Shown piece by piece: positions 58,580 to 64,000 of a DNA stretch of 64,000 nucleotides (its first letter is position 1; every line of letters starts with the position of its first letter). The position numbers and the translations under genes are program-made. The notes beneath the pieces were generated by a model. It was not told the DNA's origin, ran no database searches, and saw only the letters and a program-made list of their open reading frames with translations. The stretch comes from Amycolatopsis sp. (lineage in GTDB: Bacteria; Actinomycetota; Actinomycetes; Mycobacteriales; Pseudonocardiaceae): positions 1-64,000 of the forward strand of contig NZ_JAODNM010000139.1 of the NCBI RefSeq assembly GCF_025464955.1, given 5' to 3'.

Positions 58580-59761
58580 ATGACCGCACTTTCCCCTGAG
58601 GCCCGCCGACGCGTGCTGGACACGCTGCGTGCGCAGAGCATCGAACTACCGTCGTGGGCCTTCGGCAATTCGGGTACCCGCTTCAAGGTGTTCGCGCAGC
58701 AAGGTGTTCCCCGCGACCCGTGGGAAAAGATCGCCGACGCGGCGACCGTGCACCGGTTCACCGGGGTCTCGCCCACGGTGTCACTGCACATTCCCTGGGA
58801 CAACGTCGAGAACTTTGCGAAGCTGGCGGATCACGCGGTCGAACTCGGGGTCAAGGCCGGGGCGATCAACGCGAACGTCTTCCAGGACGACGACTTCAAA
58901 CTCGGCAGCGTCACCAACCCGGACCCCGCGATCCGGCGCAAAGCCGTCGCACACCTGCTGGAGTGCATCGACGTCATGGACGCCACCGGGTCGCGCGACC
59001 TGAAGCTGTGGTTCTCCGACGGCACCAACTATCCAGGTCAGGACAGTATCCGTGCCCGCCAGGACAGGCTGGCCGAAGCGTTGGCGACGACGTACGCCCG
59101 GCTCGGTGAAGATCAGCGGATACTGTTGGAGTACAAGCTCTTCGAGCCCGCGTTCTACACAATGGACGTTCCGGACTGGGGGACGTCGTTCGCGCACTGC
59201 CTGCAGCTGGGCGAAAAGGCGCAGGTCGTCGTCGACACCGGACACCACGCGCCGGGCACGAACATCGAGTTCATCGTCGCCTTCCTGCTCCGCGCCGGAA
59301 AGCTCGGCGGCTTCGACTTCAACTCCCGGTTCTACGCCGACGACGACCTCATGGTCGGTTCGGCCGACCCGTTCCAGCTCTTCCGGATCCTGCACGAGGT
59401 CGTCGCGGGCGGTGGGCTCGACGAAGCCACCGGGGTCGCGTTCATGCTCGACCAGTGCCACAACATCGAGGAGAAGATCCCCGCGCAGATCCGCTCGGTG
59501 ATGAACGTCCAAGAAGCCACGGCCAAGGCCCTGATCCTCGACGCCGAGGCGCTCGCCGTGGCGCAGGCGGCCGGTGACGTCCTCGGCGCCAACGCGGTCG
59601 TCATGGACGCCTACAACACCGATGTCCGGCCGCTGCTGGCCGAACTGCGCGAGGAACAGGGCCTCGACCCCGATCCGATCGCCGCGTATGCCCGGTCCGG
59701 CTACCGCGAGCGGATCATCGCCGAGCGTGTCGGCGGCCAGCAGGCCGGTTGGGGCGCATAG
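58580..59761 (+). CDS. rhaI: L-rhamnose isomerase
   Basis: 393 residues from ATG 58580 (TGGAGGG upstream). TIM barrel of the xylose-isomerase-like type found in Pseudomonas stutzeri rhamnose isomerase: IELPSWAFGNSGTRFKVF, VSLHIPWDNVENF, LKLWFSDGTNYPGQDSIRAR, metal-site segments LLEYKLFEPAFY, VVVDTGHHAPGTN, FDFNSRFYADDDL and FMLDQCHNIEEK. Converts L-rhamnose to L-rhamnulose in the cytoplasm. Central enzyme of the operon. Confidence 0.9.
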   Translation: MTALSPEARRRVLDTLRAQSIELPSWAFGNSGTRFKVFAQQGVPRDPWEKIADAATVHRFTGVSPTVSLHIPWDNVENFAKLADHAVELGVKAGAINANVFQDDDFKLGSVTNPDPAIRRKAVAHLLECIDVMDATGSRDLKLWFSDGTNYPGQDSIRARQDRLAEALATTYARLGEDQRILLEYKLFEPAFYTMDVPDWGTSFAHCLQLGEKAQVVVDTGHHAPGTNIEFIVAFLLRAGKLGGFDFNSRFYADDDLMVGSADPFQLFRILHEVVAGGGLDEATGVAFMLDQCHNIEEKIPAQIRSVMNVQEATAKALILDAEALAVAQAAGDVLGANAVVMDAYNTDVRPLLAELREEQGLDPDPIAAYARSGYRERIIAERVGGQQAGWGA

Positions 59762-59776
59762 AAAATGGGAGACTCC

Positions 59777-61813
59777 ATGACGCACCCCGAGGCTGCCGCG
59801 CTGCTGACCCGGTCCCATCGGCTGGGCGCGGATCCTCGCAACACCAACTACGCCGGCGGCAACACCTCGGCCAAGGGCGCCGGGCGTGATCCGGTCACCG
59901 GGTCCGAAGTGGACCTGTTGTGGGTCAAGGGTTCCGGTGGAGACCTCGGTACGCTCACCGAGCCGGGACTTGCCGTCCTCCGGCTGGACAGGCTGCGCGC
60001 GCTGGCCGGGGTGTACCCCGGGATCGACCGGGAAGACGAGATGGTCGCCGCGTTCGACTACTGCCTGCACGGCAAGGGCGGTGCCGCGCCGTCGATCGAC
60101 ACCGCGATGCACGGCCTGCTCGAAGCATCCCATGTGGACCATCTGCACCCCGACTCCGGGATAGCGCTGGCCACGGCCGCGGAAGGGCCGGCGCTGACGA
60201 AGGAGTGCTTCGGCGACCGTGTGGTGTGGGTGCCGTGGCGGCGCCCCGGGTTCCAGCTGGGGCTGGACATCGCCGCGCTCGCCGCGGCGAACCCGCAGGC
60301 CATCGGCTGTGTCCTCGGTGGACATGGCATCACGGCCTGGGGTTCGACCAGCGAGGAGTGCGAGGCCCGGTCGCTGGAGATCATCCGGACCGCGGAGGCC
60401 TTCCTCGTCGAGCACGGCCGGCCTGAGCCGTTCGGCCCGGCGATGCTGGGTTACGCGGCGTTGCCTGCCGAAGAACGCCGTGCGCGGGCGGCTGAACTGT
60501 TCCCGCTGCTGCGTGGTCTCGCCTCCACGGACAAGCCGCAGGTCGGTCACTTCACCGACAGCGACGTCGTGCTCGACTTCCTCGCGTCGGCCGAGCATCA
60601 GCGGCTCGCGGCACTCGGCACGTCGTGCCCGGACCACTTCCTGCGGACCAAGGTCCGGCCGATGGTGCTGGACCTGCCGCCGTCGACGTCCAGTGAGGAA
60701 TCGGTGGCGCGGCTGAAGGAACTCCACGCCGCCTACCGCGAGGACTACGCCCGCTACTACGACGACCACGCGACCGCGGTCACCCCGCCGATGCGCGGCG
60801 CCGACCCGGCGATCGTTCTCGTGCCAGGCGTCGGAATGTTCTCCTTTGGTGCCAACAAGCAGACCGCGCGGGTCGCGGGCGAGTTCTACGTCAACGCGAT
60901 CAACGTCATGCGCGGCGCGGAGTCGGTCAGCACGTACGCGCCGATCGACGAGAGCGAGAAATTCCGCATCGAGTACTGGGCTCTCGAGGAAGCCAAGCTC
61001 GCGCGGATGCCGAAACCGAAGCCGCTCGCGACGCGGATCGCGTTCGTCACCGGTGCGGCGTCGGGGATCGGCAAGGCCGTCGCCCACCGGCTCGCCGCCG
61101 AAGGTGCGTGCGTGGTCATCGCGGACCTCGACGCGGACAAGGCGTCGGAGGCAGCGGCGGAAATCGGCGGACCCGACGTCGCGATCGGCCTCGCTGCGGA
61201 CGTCACCGACGAACACCAGATTGCCGCCGCGCTGAAGGCGGCCGTGCTGGCGTTCGGCGGGGTCGACCTCGTGGTGAACAACGCGGGGTTGTCGATTTCG
61301 AAGCCACTGCTGGAAACCAGCGTCAAGGACTGGGACCTGCAGCACGACGTGATGGCCCGCGGTTCGTTCCTGGTGTCGCGTGAGGCCGCGCGCATCATGA
61401 TCGCGCAGGGGCTCGGCGGCGACCTGGTCTACATCGCCAGCAAGAACGGCGTCTTCGCCGGGCCGAACAACATCGCGTACTCGGCGACGAAAGCGGACCA
61501 AGCACACCAGGTGCGCCTGCTCGCCGCCGAACTCGGCACGCACGGCATCCGCGTCAACGGGGTCAATCCCGACGGCGTGGTCCGGGGTTCCGGCATCTTC
61601 GCCGGCGGGTGGGGCGCGCAGCGTGCGGCCGTGTACGGCGTCGCGGAGGCCGACCTCGGAGAGTTCTACGCCCAGCGGACGTTGTTGAAGCGCGAGGTGC
61701 TGCCCGAGCACGTCGCCAACGCCGTCTTCGTCCTGACCGGCGGCGAGCTCAGCCATACCACCGGACTGCACGTCCCGGTGGACGCCGGGGTCGCCGCGGC
61801 GTTCCTCCGCTGA
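59777..61813 (+). CDS. rhaEW: bifunctional rhamnulose-1-phosphate aldolase/L-lactaldehyde dehydrogenase
   Basis: 678 residues. ATG 59777 is preferred (GGGAGA at 4 nt) to ATG 59765. N-terminal class II aldolase domain (about 1-410): TNYAGGNTSAKG, LLWVKGSGGDLGTL, the metal-binding ASHVDHLHPDSGIALA and GGHGITAWG. C-terminal SDR domain (about 420-678): FVTGAASGIGKAV, VVNNAG, VYIASKN and AYSATKADQ (Tyr-x3-Lys). The fusion cleaves rhamnulose-1-phosphate to dihydroxyacetone phosphate and L-lactaldehyde and oxidises the latter to L-lactate. The ATGA-type junction couples it to the next small gene. Confidence 0.92.
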   Translation: MTHPEAAALLTRSHRLGADPRNTNYAGGNTSAKGAGRDPVTGSEVDLLWVKGSGGDLGTLTEPGLAVLRLDRLRALAGVYPGIDREDEMVAAFDYCLHGKGGAAPSIDTAMHGLLEASHVDHLHPDSGIALATAAEGPALTKECFGDRVVWVPWRRPGFQLGLDIAALAAANPQAIGCVLGGHGITAWGSTSEECEARSLEIIRTAEAFLVEHGRPEPFGPAMLGYAALPAEERRARAAELFPLLRGLASTDKPQVGHFTDSDVVLDFLASAEHQRLAALGTSCPDHFLRTKVRPMVLDLPPSTSSEESVARLKELHAAYREDYARYYDDHATAVTPPMRGADPAIVLVPGVGMFSFGANKQTARVAGEFYVNAINVMRGAESVSTYAPIDESEKFRIEYWALEEAKLARMPKPKPLATRIAFVTGAASGIGKAVAHRLAAEGACVVIADLDADKASEAAAEIGGPDVAIGLAADVTDEHQIAAALKAAVLAFGGVDLVVNNAGLSISKPLLETSVKDWDLQHDVMARGSFLVSREAARIMIAQGLGGDLVYIASKNGVFAGPNNIAYSATKADQAHQVRLLAAELGTHGIRVNGVNPDGVVRGSGIFAGGWGAQRAAVYGVAEADLGEFYAQRTLLKREVLPEHVANAVFVLTGGELSHTTGLHVPVDAGVAAAFLR

Positions 61814-62025
61814 TGTCCGGCGTGATGACCGCGCGCACCCTCACCGAGAAGGACCTCGTGCTGCTCAGACTGCTGGCCGACGGCCTGCCGGTGGAGGCTG
61901 TCGGCCGACGGCTCGAACTGTCCGACCGCACGGTCCGCCGCCGGGTCAGGTCGATCTGCGATCGGCTCGGCGTCACCGCGCCGATCCAAGCCGTGGTGTG
62001 GGCCGCTCGCCGCGGTCTGCTGTAG
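61813..62025 (+). CDS. 70-residue LuxR-type HTH-only protein
   Basis: 70 residues, ATG overlapping the aldolase stop by one base (TGATG). The whole chain is a LuxR/GerE helix-turn-helix: TLTEKDLVLLRLLADGLPVE, AVGRRLELSDRTVRRRVRSI and CDRLGVTAPIQAVVWAARRGLL. There is no sensor or receiver domain. It sits between aldolase and kinase genes, so it is co-expressed with rhamnose catabolism. It could be a DNA-binding regulator of this or another pathway. Standalone LuxR-HTH proteins of this size exist, but the target is unknown. Confidence 0.75.
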   Translation: MSGVMTARTLTEKDLVLLRLLADGLPVEAVGRRLELSDRTVRRRVRSICDRLGVTAPIQAVVWAARRGLL

Positions 62026-62033
62026 GGATAGGC

Positions 62034-63440
<1,407 letters not shown>

Positions 63441-63474
63441 AAGCGGTTCTTCCCCAGTCGTATGTGTGGGTCAC

Positions 63475-63508
63475 GAGTGTGGAACTCAGCGCCCTGAGCG
63501 TGGAACTC
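63475..63508. repeat. two direct 13-bp repeats after rhaB
   Basis: gagtgtggaactc (63475-63487) and gagcgtggaactc (63496-63508), 21 bp apart, in the 296-bp gap between the kinase gene and the secreted enzyme. Confidence 0.6.
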
Positions 63509-63548
63509 GCGGGGTGTGAGCCGGTGCTGTCGGCGAGTCCCACCAGCA

Positions 63549-63572
63549 CCGCAACTCGACGGCGAGTTGCGG
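63549..63572. repeat. dispersed 20-bp palindromic element, fourth copy
   Basis: 63551-63570 is the exact reverse complement of the 36441 and 36484 copies (GCAACTCGACGGCGAGTTGC). Here one extra CC/GG pair on each side gives 10-bp arms around a 4-nt loop. It may terminate the rhamnose operon. Confidence 0.8.
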
Positions 63573-63703
63573 CGGAACGGAGCACTCGACCATCCGCGGA
63601 CACGCCACAAGGGCCGGTTTTGTGAATGGGGTGGCCACATCCGGACGGGAGGGCCGTTTTTCGTTGACACCGTAGGGGTTCACAGACCACAGTCGACCAG
63701 CTT

Positions 63704-63715
63704 TGTAACGTTTCA
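63704..63715. promoter_or_regulatory. candidate third rhamnose-regulator operator
   Basis: tgtaacgtttca reads TGAAACGTTACA on the other strand, matching operator 2 (TGAAACGATTCA) at 10 of 12 positions. It lies 21 bp upstream of the ATG of a secreted enzyme, with a TTGACA at 63664-63669 further upstream. It suggests co-induction with the rhamnose operon. Confidence 0.5.
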
Positions 63716-63736
63716 TTCTCAGAGCTGGGAGTCCCC

Positions 63737-64000
63737 ATGGGTCCGTTACGCCTCGGCAGCGTCGCCGTTTGCGTGTGTACCGCGCTCGCCCTCGTTGTTC
63801 CGATGACAGCCTCGGCGACGGACAGCCATCACCCAGGCGGCCAAGACAACTTCTCCCCGGCAAGCCGCACGGTCACTCCCGTCGCGGTGGCACGCACGAC
63901 CGGTTCGGTACATGATCAAACCGCAGTGCTGCACGGTAAACCGACGACACTGACCGGCGTCGACGCGTCAGTGACACTGGACTTCGGCAAGGAGGTCGGC
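63737..64000 (+). CDS. secreted glycoside hydrolase, probably alpha-L-rhamnosidase (5' part)
   Basis: First 88 residues; the gene runs off the window. ATG with GGGAG upstream. Sec signal peptide ending PMTASAT. The mature start, VTPVAVARTTGSVHDQTAVL, followed by LTGVDASVTLDFGKEVG, is the conserved opening beta-domain of actinobacterial alpha-L-rhamnosidase-like (GH78-type) enzymes, where LDFGKEVGG is common. The catalytic domain is not visible, so family assignment is provisional. The operator-like site upstream and its place after the rhamnose operon support release of L-rhamnose from glycosides outside the cell. Confidence 0.6.
   Translation, partial: MGPLRLGSVAVCVCTALALVVPMTASATDSHHPGGQDNFSPASRTVTPVAVARTTGSVHDQTAVLHGKPTTLTGVDASVTLDFGKEVG

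Noticed and set aside
58781..61771. A 996-codon minus-strand open frame opposite the rhamnose genes
   Set aside because: Shadow of rhaI and rhaEW; composition is biased and no family signature is visible, while both plus-strand proteins are unmistakable.

Overview
The window is a high-GC actinobacterial chromosome segment. GTG starts, translationally coupled operons (ATGA/GTGA overlaps), leaderless-type promoters, a mycobacterial-type LexA box, an AfsR/SARP-type regulator, a DasR-like site before a chitinase and 13E12-type HNH remnants all point to a saprophytic, probably soil-dwelling actinomycete. A Pseudonocardiaceae genus such as Amycolatopsis is my inference; no marker gene in the window proves it.

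Layout. 1-2.0 kb: a decayed junction (HNH nuclease fragment joined to an acetyltransferase fragment), then a membrane-anchored lytic transglycosylase-like protein and a DUF4232 lipoprotein. 2.1-9.8 kb: a tightly coupled sugar operon (lipoprotein binding protein, mandelate-racemase-type enolase, two permeases, double ATPase) ending in an aldehyde:ferredoxin oxidoreductase (AOR) homologue, which is unexpected in an apparently aerobic organism and carries a 12-bp coding minisatellite beside its Fe-S cysteines. It is followed by a large secreted beta-helix/discoidin protein. 13.1-21.4 kb: a second carbohydrate locus, with a ManD-like dehydratase and a GntR/LacI hybrid regulator divergent from a MalEFG-type transporter plus three catabolic oxidoreductase/ThuA genes.

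21.4-33.7 kb: a heterodimeric ABC exporter with one degenerate ATP site; a DyP peroxidase carrying an encapsulin-loading tail, followed by the encapsulin shell gene; a divergent AlkB-like/AlkD-like DNA repair pair around a perfect LexA box; a flavin monooxygenase-like protein; a 1118-residue SARP-AAA regulator; and an alpha/beta hydrolase. 33.7-51.2 kb: a mixture that includes an SDR/XRE pair, an LLM oxidoreductase, secreted proteins, a CYTH-CHAD protein, an RluA-type pseudouridine synthase, an ATP-dependent DNA ligase, a Tat-type FAD oxidoreductase, a decayed hydrolase, HesB-like and PhoU-like proteins, a cytochrome b561-molybdopterin fusion and a GH19 chitinase. Several intergenic palindromes and a 20-bp dispersed repeat occur here.

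51.3-64.0 kb: an L-rhamnose utilisation regulon: a divergent LacI regulator with two identical operators, an ABC importer (rhaT-P-Q-S), an extra FucI/AraA-like isomerase, rhamnose isomerase, a fused rhamnulose-phosphate aldolase/lactaldehyde dehydrogenase, a 70-residue LuxR-type HTH protein and rhamnulokinase. A third, weaker operator precedes a secreted, probably rhamnoside-cleaving enzyme that runs off the end. The rhamnose system looks complete from hydrolysis and uptake through to lactate and dihydroxyacetone phosphate. The first operon (enolase + AOR + importer) is the best candidate for an undescribed pathway.
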